A DNA stretch of 53,797 nt from Chamaesiphon sp. 336R_metabinner_41 (GCA_025359915.1 JANYDE010000010.1:1-53797), one strand, 5' to 3'. Positions 1 to 9,220 are shown, counted from the stretch's first letter. The notes: a model not told the origin generated them from the letters alone. A program made the numbers and translations.

Positions 1-101
1 AATTCGCTCCAGTAGCTTAAAAGAGAGTGGGTTAATTTCCCGAAGAAAAAGCATTTGTATTATTTGGGAATATCTGATTTAAAAAGTTGATTCATATTTT
101 A

Positions 102-536
102 TCACTTATTTGTGTAATTATTTTCGTCTAGGTACTTACCATGTTCGATTACCGTTTGAGCCAATGTAATTGAGCGTCCACCCCATGCCACACACACTTC
201 TATCAAGCAATAAGTGTCCCAAAACATACTGGTATCCATGACCAGGATTAGTTCTTGTCCAGTCCATTCTTTGAGAAATTGTCTCAGCAATGGAACGTAG
301 AGTACTTCATCACTAATCGACGGGTTATGCATAAAATACGATAATCGCTCCATATGGCTTCTGGCTTGACATTCCCTATGACTCAAGTATGGTATCCAGT
401 GCGAAGTACAACCACTTTCTGATTCTAATATCGCTGCTACTATCTCCGCACAGTTTTTTAAATGTCGTAAATCTTTTGGAATAATCCATTGACCAAGTTG
501 TTTCAGCAGTTGATTATAGAGTTGGGGCGTAGCCAT
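102..536 (-). pseudogene. Truncated IS4-like transposase (N-terminal part)
   Basis: The 144-residue product looks like the N-terminal third of a cyanobacterial DDE transposase of the IS4/IS701 type. It has an N-terminal helical region with QWIIPKDLRHLKNCAEI and a segment around LILVMDTSMFWD, whose Asp is the likely first DDE carboxylate. Family-like sequence stops after VIEHG near residue 132. It is followed by a short unrelated tail and a stop, so the catalytic core (second D and E) is missing. I infer a dead remnant left by deletion or rearrangement. The window edge is only 101 bases further on, so the rest of the element could have been separated by another event rather than lost. No terminal inverted repeat pair could be assigned. 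Confidence 0.7.
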
Positions 537-668
537 TTTTTGATGTGGTTCTGTTTTTCGCTAAAACTATCAAACCACGATGCAAGCCCCTTTCCTCTTA
601 ATTATTTTCCTCTAGACACCGTAAGCTTTTCAGGACTTTTCTGCACCACTAAGCGTAGTAACATTAAT

Positions 669-697
669 CTGTAGCGGCGGGCATGAAGCGGCTACAG
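669..697. repeat. Small inverted repeat downstream of raf1
   Basis: CTGTAGC and GCTACAG form a perfect 7-bp stem around a 15-nt loop, 17 nt beyond the raf1 stop. It could act as a transcription stop for raf1, but no clear T-run follows in the minus direction, so it is listed only as a hairpin. Confidence 0.4.
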
Positions 698-713
698 ATC
701 CTTTCCGTTATGA

Positions 714-1781
714 TTAGTCTTCGAGTTCCCAAAGATCTTTGGGATTGTCGGGATCAATCGGACGTTTAGGATGAATTACGAGTACTAACTTGCCGAGAAT
801 AGGCGTAGTTGGTTCGCTATCAAACCATTCAATTGCCAGCTTACCATCGCGATCGATCGCAAAGTAATTAAACTCATTCCATTCTGTCGAACTTCGATCG
901 ATAATGACGATCGTTTCCGGTGATTGATTAGAGATTTTGATCGGTAAATTGTCGAGATCGCCGATGATTGCGATCGGATCTTCTGCCTTACATAATACTC
1001 CCCAGCCAGGAAAAGTTACCCAGCCACCAGCCCAATTATTTTTGACGATCTGAAACGATCCAGTCGCGGATATTTTGGGGACATCTGCCAGACTAGTACT
1101 ATCGATCGGAAATGTTCCAACTAGCGGAATAGTGCGTGGTAGCTCCTCGTCAGCTTCCAATCGATAAATTGGTAATGCTGGTGCAGTGCGTTTTGGTGGT
1201 GCGCTCAACGCCATCAATAGTTTTTCCAATTCACTGCGAGCACCTTGAGAATGAGCAAACATTAGTCCCCGCGCAATCAGACGGGTTTTTTCAGTCATGT
1301 CTACTTGTTGTTTGACATACCGCCAGTATTGATAAGCCATCGCATCGCCAGGATGATGGGTAAAACCCGCTGGCGGCTGGCGCATATACGAAAATTCTTT
1401 AAATGCCTTGGCGACTTCCTTCGAGCCTTCTGAGTCGATACTGCGGTTGTGGAGGTAGTCTGCTGTCGCCGCACGATCCTCTTGATTGAGAATGCGCAAT
1501 TCGTAGAGACTATCGCTACCTTGACGTTGATAGTGAGCCTGTGTCGCTGGAGCTACTCCGACACTCATCATACTATCGAAAACTTGAGAGCCAACAATGA
1601 TTTGATTTTGGTGAATCGGCTCAAAGCCAGTCGCCTCAAAAATGTCTTGAGGGGTGAGTTTTAATTTCTGGAGTTGTTGGCAAGCTTTGCCCCATTCTAC
1701 CCAGTTGCTTTCTTTCCGTCGCAACATCAGCAATAGTGCTTCGGTATCGATGGGTGACTGATTTTCAGTGGATTCGGTCAT
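714..1781 (-). CDS. raf1: Rubisco accumulation factor 1 (Raf1), Rubisco assembly chaperone
   Basis: Raf1 is a dimeric chaperone that binds folded Rubisco large subunits (RbcL) and helps them form the L8 core before the small subunits join. The 355-residue length fits the cyanobacterial family. The N-terminal helical domain (about residues 10-195) carries the characteristic RRKESNWVEWGKACQQLQK start and the EATGFEPIHQNQI segment. A linker with prolines (about 196-215) leads to the C-terminal beta-sheet domain (about 215-345, GGWVTFPGWGVL and related strands). The ATG at 1781 gives the family N-terminus. No rbc genes are adjacent. It stands alone, divergent from the protease at 2114, but shares the window with the carboxysome genes whose Rubisco it would help assemble. 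Identification is by sequence recognition and I am confident of it. Confidence 0.93.
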   Translation of the reverse strand: MTESTENQSPIDTEALLLMLRRKESNWVEWGKACQQLQKLKLTPQDIFEATGFEPIHQNQIIVGSQVFDSMMSVGVAPATQAHYQRQGSDSLYELRILNQEDRAATADYLHNRSIDSEGSKEVAKAFKEFSYMRQPPAGFTHHPGDAMAYQYWRYVKQQVDMTEKTRLIARGLMFAHSQGARSELEKLLMALSAPPKRTAPALPIYRLEADEELPRTIPLVGTFPIDSTSLADVPKISATGSFQIVKNNWAGGWVTFPGWGVLCKAEDPIAIIGDLDNLPIKISNQSPETIVIIDRSSTEWNEFNYFAIDRDGKLAIEWFDSEPTTPILGKLVLVIHPKRPIDPDNPKDLWELED

Positions 1782-2113
1782 GATTGGGTCTTTTCTTTGG
1801 CGTAGTCTACCGGAGGTAATCGATAGATCTCTAGTATCTCACGGACTGCTCGTTGGGGGGGGAATGGGGGATGGGGGGATGGGGAGTGGCTAGAAATTAC
1901 AACTAAACCACTAAACCACTGGAAAGAAAGCCGAAATATCCTCGTATATTTGGCGTAGAGAGGATCTAAATAAGCTGAATCTCGATCGATCCTAATCGTT
2001 TTCGAGCCGTTTAGCTGATGATAAATTGCTGAATTTTTCATATTATGTGCGGATTGAGATAGCAACTAGATACCCAAATTATCAGATCCGACGATCGAGT
2101 AAAACCTTACTTT
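1782..2113. other. Divergent intergenic region with G-rich tandem and STRR copies
   Basis: This 332-nt spacer separates raf1 (-) from the protease gene (+). It holds a G-rich minisatellite around 1854-1887 (repeats of GGGGGAT/GGGGATG) and a short copy of the octamer CACTAAAC at about 1903-1919. The open frame crossing it on the minus strand is low-complexity and is not called. Promoters for both genes must lie here, but none is distinct enough to mark. Confidence 0.5.
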
Positions 2114-3424
2114 ATGGCTAAACCAGTTATCCCCGCACTTTTGGGTATTAGCGTCGCTACCCTATTGAGTCAACTTGTGCCTGTGCAGGCAATCGCAGCT
2201 ACTCCGACAGCAAATATCACCGATCGAATTGTCCTGATCAAAACTCGATCGGGACAAGGTTCTGGGGTCATAATTAAGCATACTGGCAATACTTATACCA
2301 TCTTAACTGCCGCCCATGTAGTGAACGATTTGCGCAGTTCGCCATTGCAAATTACCACACCCGATCGACAGCAGTATATTAGCCATCCCAGTGAAGTCAA
2401 GATCTCGACAGATTTACTCGATCTTGCCACTATTTCCTTTCAAAGCGATCGCGATTATGCTGTCGCCGAACTGGGAAATTCGGATACTGTCGTCAAAGGA
2501 CAGTCTATTTTCGCCGCCGGATTTCAGGGAGACTTATTAAAATTTCATCCTGGTACAGTCGTCGCCATGAGCCGCCAGTCTCAAGATTTGGGCTATGGAT
2601 TAGCCATTGGCAATGCGGATATTTTCCCTGGGATGAGTGGTGGGGGATTATTCAACGAGGCGGGTAGCTTAATTGGGATCAATGGCAAAAGTGTTGGCGC
2701 AATCGATCCTACTACTCAGCCGAGTGAGACACATAGCAATTTGAAGCCAGTTAGTGGTTTAGCAATTCCGATTAATACTTTTGCTAAAGTTGCCAGTAAA
2801 CTAAATGTCGATATCGGCGAGTCAATACCAGCCGCCAGCACATCGCCGCTAACCGCTGATGATTTTTTTATCACTGCTGGGAATAAAGCTCAAAAAGGTA
2901 ATTATCGTGGCGCAATTGCCGATTACGATCGAGTATTAACCATCAATCCGCAATTTGGAGAAGTCTATTTTCGCCGAGGCATCGCCTATAGTTTGCTGAA
3001 AGATTGGCGGGGAGCCGAAGCAGACTTTAGTCGCGCAATTTCCCTCAAACCTGGCTATTCCGAAGCATATCTGCATCGTGGCACTGTCCGCAATAACTTG
3101 AATAATTGGCGTGAGGCAAAACCAGATTTTGATATCGCCCTCGCCCTCAATCCTACTAGTTTATCGGCTTATGTCGGACGCGGAGTTGCCTCCTGTGAGC
3201 TAAATGATTGTAAAAACGGGGTGCAAGACTACAATCGCGCGATCGCCCTGAATCCAAGTTATGCTGAAGCTTATACTAGCAGAGGTTTTGCCTACTACCG
3301 ATCTGGCAATCGAAAAGGTGCGCTTGATAATTACATGGCAGCAGCAGAATTATATCGGCAACAGGGCAATGATCGGGACTATCTGGAAACGGTAACAAAA
3401 ATCAAGCAGTTGGTTAGGGGTTAG
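2114..3424 (+). CDS. Secreted trypsin-like serine protease with C-terminal TPR repeats
   Basis: The 436-residue protein starts with a probable signal peptide (hydrophobic residues about 5-29, AIAAT cleavage region). A trypsin-fold domain follows with the catalytic triad visible: His68 in TAAHVV, Asp103 in DLLDLATI and Ser175 in GMSGGGLF. Residues about 250-420 form five tetratricopeptide repeats with the typical A-Y-x-x-R-G and DYxxAIxLxP signatures. TPRs usually bind partner proteins, so the protease is likely exported to the periplasm and tethered to, or directed at, a partner. The PDZ domain typical of HtrA/Deg proteases is not apparent. The stop codon falls at the very start of an AGTGGTTT tandem repeat. 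The subtilase gene follows in the same direction after about 95 nt. Confidence 0.85.
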   Translation: MAKPVIPALLGISVATLLSQLVPVQAIAATPTANITDRIVLIKTRSGQGSGVIIKHTGNTYTILTAAHVVNDLRSSPLQITTPDRQQYISHPSEVKISTDLLDLATISFQSDRDYAVAELGNSDTVVKGQSIFAAGFQGDLLKFHPGTVVAMSRQSQDLGYGLAIGNADIFPGMSGGGLFNEAGSLIGINGKSVGAIDPTTQPSETHSNLKPVSGLAIPINTFAKVASKLNVDIGESIPAASTSPLTADDFFITAGNKAQKGNYRGAIADYDRVLTINPQFGEVYFRRGIAYSLLKDWRGAEADFSRAISLKPGYSEAYLHRGTVRNNLNNWREAKPDFDIALALNPTSLSAYVGRGVASCELNDCKNGVQDYNRAIALNPSYAEAYTSRGFAYYRSGNRKGALDNYMAAAELYRQQGNDRDYLETVTKIKQLVRG

Positions 3425-3446
3425 TGGTTTAGTGGTTTAGTGGTTT
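3423..3446. repeat. STRR octamer AGTGGTTT x3
   Basis: Three exact head-to-tail copies of AGTGGTTT begin inside the stop codon of the protease gene. The same unit, or its complement, recurs at about 1903, 10440-10465 (degenerate), 38447-38474 and 48394-48418 (variant). Confidence 0.9.
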
Positions 3447-3519
3447 AGCTAAACTGCCAAACCACTAAATCTTCAGCTATGCTAAAGATATTAATTAAGC
3501 GTAGACTCGATCGCTGGAT

Positions 3520-5292
3520 ATGCGAAAACTATTCATCTTGTGCTTATTTTGCTTAGGGATCGGCTTTGCCATCTTTAACTTCCAAGGATTGGCAACCAAG
3601 GGAGAATTTGATTCTCTAGTTATTGATTTTAAAGAGAATATTCCAACAGCGGAAATCGATCGACAATTGCAGATATTGACTGGGGAATATCACCTCGCAC
3701 CGCACCTAAATAGTCAGTTTTCCCAGCCCGAACATGTATATACCATCAAAGGCGATCGAGCATTGCTCGACAAACTGCGCGGATCGAGCTTAAATCAGGA
3801 TGTAGAATCGATCGAGCCAAACTATATTTATCATACTTCAGTTGCCCCCAACGATCCTCAATACAGTAAGCAGTGGCATTTGCACAATATCCATGCCGAA
3901 CGCGCTTGGGAAGAGACTCGCGGTAAAGGTGTCACCGTCGCAATTATCGATACCGGAGTCAGCAAAGTTCCCGATTTGGACAAGACAGAATTTGTCAGCG
4001 GCTATGATTTTGTCAACGACAAAACTAATGCTGATGATGACAACGGACATGGCACCCACGTAGCGGGCACTGTCGCCCAATCTACCAACAATAACTATGG
4101 GGTAGCCGGAATTGCCTATGAAGCCAAAATCATGCCCCTGAAGGTCTTATCAGGCAGCGGTGGCGGGACAATTAGTGATATCGCCGAGGCAATTCGATTC
4201 GCCGCTGACAATCAAGCTGACATCATCAATATGAGCCTCGGTGGTGGTGGTGAGAGTCAGGTGATGAAAGACGCGATCGAGTATGCTTATGGCAAAGGTG
4301 TCGTCATCATCGCCGCCGCTGGCAATGAAAATAATAATTCCGCCTCCTATCCCGCTCGTTATGCTCACGTCATCGGCGTTGGGGCTAGCGACGCACAAGG
4401 TGAACGCGCCGAATTTTCCAACTATGGTGCAGGGGTAGACATTGCCGCACCAGGTGGCGGACATGGCAGCAAAATTTGGCAAGAAACGATCGATCCCGAT
4501 ACGAATACACCAATGATTGCTGGTTTCCAAGGTACCAGTATGGCAGCTCCCCACGTCGCCGGAGTAGCCGCGCTGATTAAATCCGCAGGTATCACCGCAC
4601 CAGACGAAATCTTCGCCGTCTTGCAACAATCCGTCCGCAAAATTGAACAAGATCCCCAAAACTACTACGGTGCGGGACATCTAGATGCCGCCGCCGCCGT
4701 CAAGCTTGCTCAAACCGGAAAAATCACATTTAATGATTTCTTCCGCTGGTTGCGCGATAATGGTTATCTAAATCTCCGGTTCTGGATCGATGGTGGTGCG
4801 ATCGCTTTAGTCCCAAAACTAGCGATGGTATTAGGATCCTATCTCCTCGCCTTCTTAATCCGTACCTATGTCCCGTTTGGGTTCCCACTGATGAGTGGGA
4901 TGATCCTGGGCAGCAGTGGGTTGTTTTTCTTGCAGGGATTTTATATCTTCGACTTACCACAGGCACCATTTCGGATTCTCGGCAGTTCGATTCCCGAACT
5001 AGGGCATACAATTTTTGGTAACAATGGTCACAGCATTTTAAATCCAGTGTTTGCCAGTGTCCTAATTCCGCTACTATTAATGGTAGCTTGCTGGTCACTT
5101 CCTCAGGGAAAATGGTTTGCGGTAGGCACTAGTTTAGGGGTGTCGGCTTGTCTATTGGTGAGTGCAGTAATCTCGCCCCAGATGTGGTTATTAGGTGATG
5201 GGGAGATTGCCCGCATGTTCTTGGTGGTGAATGGATTGTTATGTTTTGGTTTAGCTAGGTTCGCGGCGAGAGGAGATTCTCAAACAGTATGA
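3520..5292 (+). CDS. Subtilisin-like (S8) serine protease with C-terminal membrane domain
   Basis: This is a 590-residue peptidase S8 protein. Residues 1-24 are a signal/anchor segment, followed by an I9-like propeptide region (about 30-105). The catalytic domain shows Asp144 (AIIDTGV), His177 (NGHGTHVAGT), oxyanion Asn269 (AAAGNENN) and Ser340 (GTSMAAPHVAG). After the domain ends near residue 400, residues about 425-585 hold four or so hydrophobic segments, for example ALVPKLAMVLGSYLLAFLI and VFASVLIPLLLMVACWSL. The protease would therefore be membrane-held with its active site outside the cytoplasm. All catalytic residues are present, so it should be active. Its last four bases overlap the start of the next small gene (ATGA), which implies translational coupling. 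The substrate is unknown. Confidence 0.9.
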   Translation: MRKLFILCLFCLGIGFAIFNFQGLATKGEFDSLVIDFKENIPTAEIDRQLQILTGEYHLAPHLNSQFSQPEHVYTIKGDRALLDKLRGSSLNQDVESIEPNYIYHTSVAPNDPQYSKQWHLHNIHAERAWEETRGKGVTVAIIDTGVSKVPDLDKTEFVSGYDFVNDKTNADDDNGHGTHVAGTVAQSTNNNYGVAGIAYEAKIMPLKVLSGSGGGTISDIAEAIRFAADNQADIINMSLGGGGESQVMKDAIEYAYGKGVVIIAAAGNENNNSASYPARYAHVIGVGASDAQGERAEFSNYGAGVDIAAPGGGHGSKIWQETIDPDTNTPMIAGFQGTSMAAPHVAGVAALIKSAGITAPDEIFAVLQQSVRKIEQDPQNYYGAGHLDAAAAVKLAQTGKITFNDFFRWLRDNGYLNLRFWIDGGAIALVPKLAMVLGSYLLAFLIRTYVPFGFPLMSGMILGSSGLFFLQGFYIFDLPQAPFRILGSSIPELGHTIFGNNGHSILNPVFASVLIPLLLMVACWSLPQGKWFAVGTSLGVSACLLVSAVISPQMWLLGDGEIARMFLVVNGLLCFGLARFAARGDSQTV

Positions 5293-5528
5293 TTACGGTG
5301 ATTGGTGGAATTGAACGTAAAGGTTTTGGTACTGGTGCTTGGGCATTGGTAGCCGAGGATGGGACTACTTATGAGTTGCTAGATTGCCCTCACGATTTGC
5401 GTCAAGCTGGATTACAGGTAAAGGCGCAGGGAATGCTCAATGATGATGTGATGACACTGGCGATGATCGGGAAAGTCTTCAATGTTAGTTCTTTTGAGAT
5501 CTTAGAGAAAGGTTCTTCGATCGACTAA
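5289..5528 (+). CDS. Small conserved hypothetical protein (DUF5818-like)
   Basis: The 79-residue soluble protein reads as a short beta-rich domain: GGIERKGFGTGAWALVAEDGTTYELLD followed by LQVKAQGMLNDDVMTLAMIG. This resembles the small OB-like DUF5818 family (known only as a domain of unknown function). The start ATG overlaps the stop of the subtilase gene by four bases, so the two are almost certainly co-translated. I infer a role linked to the protease, for example as an accessory or inhibitor-like factor, but nothing in the sequence proves this. Confidence 0.7.
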   Translation: MITVIGGIERKGFGTGAWALVAEDGTTYELLDCPHDLRQAGLQVKAQGMLNDDVMTLAMIGKVFNVSSFEILEKGSSID

Positions 5529-5681
5529 TAGTATAGTTTCAAATTCTAAAATATTGTCTGAACTGTGATGAGAATGATTAACGGATAGACTTTGATGAGC
5601 TGCTATATGAAAATCTTAGTCCATCTATATAATCTGATAAGTCATCGTTCAGACAGTCATTTTTTCGTGCAAATGCTATCC

Positions 5682-7139
5682 TTACGTCATCCAGCGGGGA
5701 TGCCAACCAGATAAAGGTAGTTGCTCCGCTTTGACAGCCGTAGTCGATTCGTGGATATTCGGCGGGATGGGTAGTAGCCAAAGAATGCCTGTACTGCCAC
5801 CTTGAATAATCTGATTGGTGTTGTCGCCTTTGTCTATGCCATCGAACATTACCGCCAATCCATCGGGTGATAAACTCATCTGAATCCCCTGTTGAATCGG
5901 CAATAAAGTCATCAATAAGATTTTTTGGGTTTTGATATCGATCGCAGTTAAATAGGGTTCTTCTCGGCTATTCTCGCCCGTTGTTTTTAGTTCTGTTGCC
6001 AGACAATAAATAATATCTTTACCTGGCGAAAATCTCGCATCCAAAATCGAACCATTCGTCTTAAAAATCTGCTGTTCGTTGCCTTGGTTATTAACGATAA
6101 ATAATGATTTGGTATAGTCACTATTGTATTGCACCATTGCGGCGGCGGAGCCATCATGAGCGAAGCTCAAGACGTTACCAAATTTTGGCAAAAAGTCCAG
6201 ATTGCTACCTGTCGTCGGTGTGAGTGGAAAAATTGAGACACCTTGTCCCACTGATGCGGCGACTTCGCTACTATCAGATGTGATCGCAAAATCCCCACTT
6301 TGTTTCAATTTTACCAGGGGAGCCGATTTATCTAAGGTGACTACCCACAGCGCAAAGTCGCGAGGATCTTTACGGTTGATTCTTTGTACGACTAGTTTAT
6401 TACCGTCGGGTGCGAGATCGAATTTGACGTTTTGATAGTCGCGATTGTCGAGGATTAATTCGAGTTTTCCAGCGGGGGTAAATTGTGTGTCATTATCGCG
6501 TGGGACAATTCCAGTAGTAACACTATAAACCTGTTGACTGGCGATCGCCGGTTGATTATTTTGCAGTGTTTTCGTATCGGCTGCGGTGAAGATGATTTTC
6601 TGACTTTGGCTATCAACTTTGAAGTCAGTCACCACTAATCCAGCAGGGGTGATGATTGTCGGTTTCTGCGTCTTGAAATTGTAGATCGTAATTCGACCTT
6701 TGTCGGCTGTCGCACTGCTAATATAAGCAAACATTCGATCGGGTGTTCTAAATCTACCCTGAAATTGCACAATTTCTTTACCTGTGCCTTTGCCGATTGC
6801 CTCTCGCACGCCTTGTAAACTGACTTGATAACGGTTTCCATAGGGAGCCGGATTCGAGAGCGTGTAAGCCAATTTAGACCCCGCCCAGCTAATTTTCCCT
6901 GGTAACGGTGGCTGGATTTTAAGCTGTTTCTCGACACTGGCTCGATCAATCGATCGATTAAATGTCAAAGTAAAGGCAGTATCTTCGGCACTAATATTCC
7001 GATTTTGCCAATTAAAATCGCGCACTTGGGGCAAGGTTCGATCGCCACTCCATAATAAAATTATGGTGATCATCGCCAATCCTGCCATTAATGTTAGCGC
7101 AATTCGATCGATCGGGAGTAGGGGTTTGCTGGGGTTCAC
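5682..7139 (-). CDS. Membrane-anchored protein with Ig-like and beta-propeller-like regions, unknown function
   Basis: I do not recognise a specific function. The 485-residue product begins at a GTG and has one N-terminal transmembrane helix (about 13-30, LTLMAGLAMITIILLW). An Ig-like/Big_5-type domain follows (about 40-130; FTLTFNRSIDRASVEKQL and WAGSKLAYTLSNPAPYGN). The remainder is a repetitive beta region resembling WD40/TolB-type propeller blades (SQKIIFTAAD, GNKLVVQRIN, SSEVAASVGQ, DGSAAAMVQY, GKDIIYCLAT, DGLAVMFDG). It is probably periplasmic and attached to the inner membrane. It stands alone on the minus strand. A heptamer STRR lies just upstream of its start. Confidence 0.75.
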   Translation of the reverse strand: MNPSKPLLPIDRIALTLMAGLAMITIILLWSGDRTLPQVRDFNWQNRNISAEDTAFTLTFNRSIDRASVEKQLKIQPPLPGKISWAGSKLAYTLSNPAPYGNRYQVSLQGVREAIGKGTGKEIVQFQGRFRTPDRMFAYISSATADKGRITIYNFKTQKPTIITPAGLVVTDFKVDSQSQKIIFTAADTKTLQNNQPAIASQQVYSVTTGIVPRDNDTQFTPAGKLELILDNRDYQNVKFDLAPDGNKLVVQRINRKDPRDFALWVVTLDKSAPLVKLKQSGDFAITSDSSEVAASVGQGVSIFPLTPTTGSNLDFLPKFGNVLSFAHDGSAAAMVQYNSDYTKSLFIVNNQGNEQQIFKTNGSILDARFSPGKDIIYCLATELKTTGENSREEPYLTAIDIKTQKILLMTLLPIQQGIQMSLSPDGLAVMFDGIDKGDNTNQIIQGGSTGILWLLPIPPNIHESTTAVKAEQLPLSGWHPRWMT

Positions 7140-7151
7140 GGGGTGTTGATT

Positions 7152-7175
7152 AAGTAATAAGTAATAAGTAATAAG
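7152..7175. repeat. STRR heptamer AAGTAAT x3
   Basis: Three copies of AAGTAAT plus a partial one lie 12 nt upstream of the GTG start of the propeller-like gene. The unit is the reverse complement of the ATTACTT repeat expanded at 12476-12559. Confidence 0.85.
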
Positions 7176-7228
7176 TTATTTTATAATCATCAAAATCAAT
7201 AATTTACTGCACCCTTTCCCCTTCCCCC

Positions 7229-7951
7229 CTATTCCTGATAAGGATTTTTCGGTGTGGGAATCGGTTTGATTTCGCTGGCTTCGATGACTAGCTGACGACT
7301 ACCGGAGAGGGTTTCGACGATCGCTTTACCTTTGACTTTGAACCAACTATCTTGAGGATAGGATGTGCGAGTACCAGTAATTTTGACTGGTAAGGCGACT
7401 GGATAAGCATCGGCGGCGCAACAGGTAATCACAAATCTCGATAACATCAGATAATTATCAGGGAGTTTGGTATCGTGAAAGGCGAACCCATTAATATTAA
7501 TTTTTTGCCCTAAATATGCGTCTGGTTCGGGATAATTATTAAGGGTTCTGATCCAATCTACCAGGGTTTTGGATTCTGGTTTTACCGTGGTGCGAAAGGC
7601 TTGGGTTTGACTGCGGGTGACAGTGACAGCTTCCGATGATACACCCCGTTGAACAGCAGCATGACTGGTAAATAATTTGGGCGTAATCACTAATCCAGCG
7701 ATCGCAGTACCCAATAATAACATCGTAGTTACGCCTTGTGGAAGTAAGCTGCTATGGAGTTCTTGAGATTTAGCGATTTTCCCGCGATATAGTCGCCAGC
7801 TTTGGAAGATCCCAATTAATAATAAACAGACACCAGTGATGGTGACTAAGAGATAATAACTAGGATGAACGAGGATGTATAAAGTTCCATCGATCGCGTA
7901 TTTTATTAGTAATATACCCCATGCCGTCACCGCCGATATATCTAACCACAT
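7229..7951 (-). CDS. TIGR03943/DUF1980 family membrane protein, permease partner
   Basis: The 240-residue protein has transmembrane segments at about 5-25, 31-52 and 76-95. A C-terminal soluble domain follows (about 130-235) with the family hallmarks NINGFAFHDTKLPDNYLMLSRF and VITCCAADAYPVALPV. Proteins of this family (YcgQ/DUF1980) regularly pair with DUF318 permeases such as the gene just upstream on the same strand (8118-9110), and the pair is thought to form a transport unit. The Cys pair in ITCCAADA suggests metal or thiol chemistry; this is an inference. The transported substrate is not known. A long perfect hairpin sits between the two genes and may uncouple their expression. Confidence 0.85.
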   Translation of the reverse strand: MWLDISAVTAWGILLIKYAIDGTLYILVHPSYYLLVTITGVCLLLIGIFQSWRLYRGKIAKSQELHSSLLPQGVTTMLLLGTAIAGLVITPKLFTSHAAVQRGVSSEAVTVTRSQTQAFRTTVKPESKTLVDWIRTLNNYPEPDAYLGQKININGFAFHDTKLPDNYLMLSRFVITCCAADAYPVALPVKITGTRTSYPQDSWFKVKGKAIVETLSGSRQLVIEASEIKPIPTPKNPYQE

Positions 7952-8010
7952 AATCTCGATCCTCGCAATATTTAATCTAAGATAATGCCTGCGATTGAAA
8001 TCGCGGCTTA

Positions 8011-8075
8011 TGATGCGAAGTCCGCCTACGCGGACTAATTTCTTATCTTAGTCCGCGTAGGCGGACTTCGCATCA
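8011..8075. repeat. Long hairpin repeat (28-bp stem, 9-nt loop)
   Basis: The arms at 8011-8038 and 8048-8075 are exact reverse complements and contain AAGTCCGCCTACGCGGACT. Each arm is itself partly palindromic (AGTCCGC/GCGGACT). The short flanks GCGATTGAAATCGC and AACGGTTTTAACCGTT are additional inverted repeats. A shorter relative occurs at 53418-53443. This is a cyanobacterial REP-like intergenic element placed between the permease gene and its partner. Confidence 0.9.
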
Positions 8076-8117
8076 CTAGCAACGGTTTTAACCGTTGTTA
8101 CGATTGATGGATCTGGA

Positions 8118-9110
8118 TTAACTAACATTGAAGTTCACAAATAGAGTAAACAAAAAAGTTAATTGAGTTGCGATCGCAAATATATAAAAAATTGCTTTAG
8201 GCTTGAATATCGACAACATTAATCCAATACTCTTGAGATCGAACATCGGTCCAAATACGAGGAAGGCAAGCAGCGAACCACTAGTAAATGTTGCCGCAAA
8301 AGAGAGGGCAAAAAATGAGTCTACCGTAGAACAAATCGAAATCGAACCAGCCAAAATCATCATGACAACGATCGATAAAATTGGCCCTTCACCTAAACTA
8401 ACAATTAGTTCTCGTGGTGTCAGGGTTTGAATCGCCGCCGCCACTGCACTCCCTAATACTAATACACCGCCTAATTCTCGCAGTTCTTGGATGACATTAT
8501 CGACGACTAAATTAATATTATCGCGGATCGATCGCTTCGGTGGCTGCATCATTTCCTGAGTCATTCTCTTTGCTGCTGCACCAGCATTTCCCAACATAAA
8601 ATCGCCCCCGTCTAGCAAACTAGAACCAGTCTTAATCTTTGGTTGCGATCGAATCATCCCTAAAGCAATCGCTGGCTGTAAAATCGGTTTAAGATCCTTC
8701 TGCACACTGAAAACATAACCGACAATCGTCGCAATGATCAGCGAGAATACCACCCTTAATATTACTATCTCTGGTCGATCGCGAAAAGCAATCCAAGTAG
8801 ACCAAATTACAATCGGATTCACCGTCGGAGCTGCCAACAAAAAGCCAATCGCCACAGGCATCGGCACCCCCTGCATAATCAATCGCCGCGCCACAGGGAC
8901 ATTTCCACACTCACAAACAGGAAATAGAAAACCGATACAGCTACCCACAAATGCCCCCAAAACTGGATGTTTGGGCATGTGTTTAATGAGCCATCTTTCA
9001 TCTATAAAAATCAGCAGCACACTCGATAACAACACCCCCAGCAAGAGGAAGGGGATTGCTTCAACTAGTAAGCTTAAAAACAGGGTAAATGCGTTATTAA
9101 GCTGTTCCAT
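8118..9110 (-). CDS. Permease of the DUF318/ArsP_1 (YraQ) family
   Basis: This is a 330-residue polytopic membrane protein with about eight hydrophobic segments in two blocks separated by a cytoplasmic loop (about 140-215). It carries the family signature FPVCECGNVPVARRLIMQGVP followed by GFLLAAPTVNPIVIWSTW. Relatives include the organoarsenical exporter ArsP and other permeases of uncertain substrate. The conserved Cys residues in CECGN are typical of the family. It lies in tandem with the DUF1980 partner at 7229, which strengthens the assignment. The substrate cannot be told from sequence. Confidence 0.87.
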   Translation of the reverse strand: MEQLNNAFTLFLSLLVEAIPFLLLGVLLSSVLLIFIDERWLIKHMPKHPVLGAFVGSCIGFLFPVCECGNVPVARRLIMQGVPMPVAIGFLLAAPTVNPIVIWSTWIAFRDRPEIVILRVVFSLIIATIVGYVFSVQKDLKPILQPAIALGMIRSQPKIKTGSSLLDGGDFMLGNAGAAAKRMTQEMMQPPKRSIRDNINLVVDNVIQELRELGGVLVLGSAVAAAIQTLTPRELIVSLGEGPILSIVVMMILAGSISICSTVDSFFALSFAATFTSGSLLAFLVFGPMFDLKSIGLMLSIFKPKAIFYIFAIATQLTFLFTLFVNFNVS

Positions 9111-9164
9111 CTTAACCGTTGATTATTTGTTAGTTATTGTTGGTTATTTACAGCAGATTGTTCC

Positions 9165-9220
9165 CGCAAGTGAATTTAGTAGGGGTAATTCATGAATTAC
9201 CCCTACTAAATTCACTTGCG
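9165..9220. repeat. Perfect 56-nt palindrome without loop
   Basis: Every base from 9165 to 9220 matches its reverse complement, centred between 9192 and 9193 (ATTCATGAAT). It lies 17 nt after the rimM stop and 54 nt before the permease start, so it may end rimM transcripts. No T-run follows. The inner words GTAGGGGT/ACCCCTAC are shared with the palindrome at 19523-19558. Confidence 0.95.

Noticed and set aside
1778-2065. Minus-strand open frame of 95 codons
   Set aside because: It runs through G-rich minisatellite and STRR sequence (it contains the same SGLVV peptide as the repeat-derived kinase tail) and has no family resemblance.
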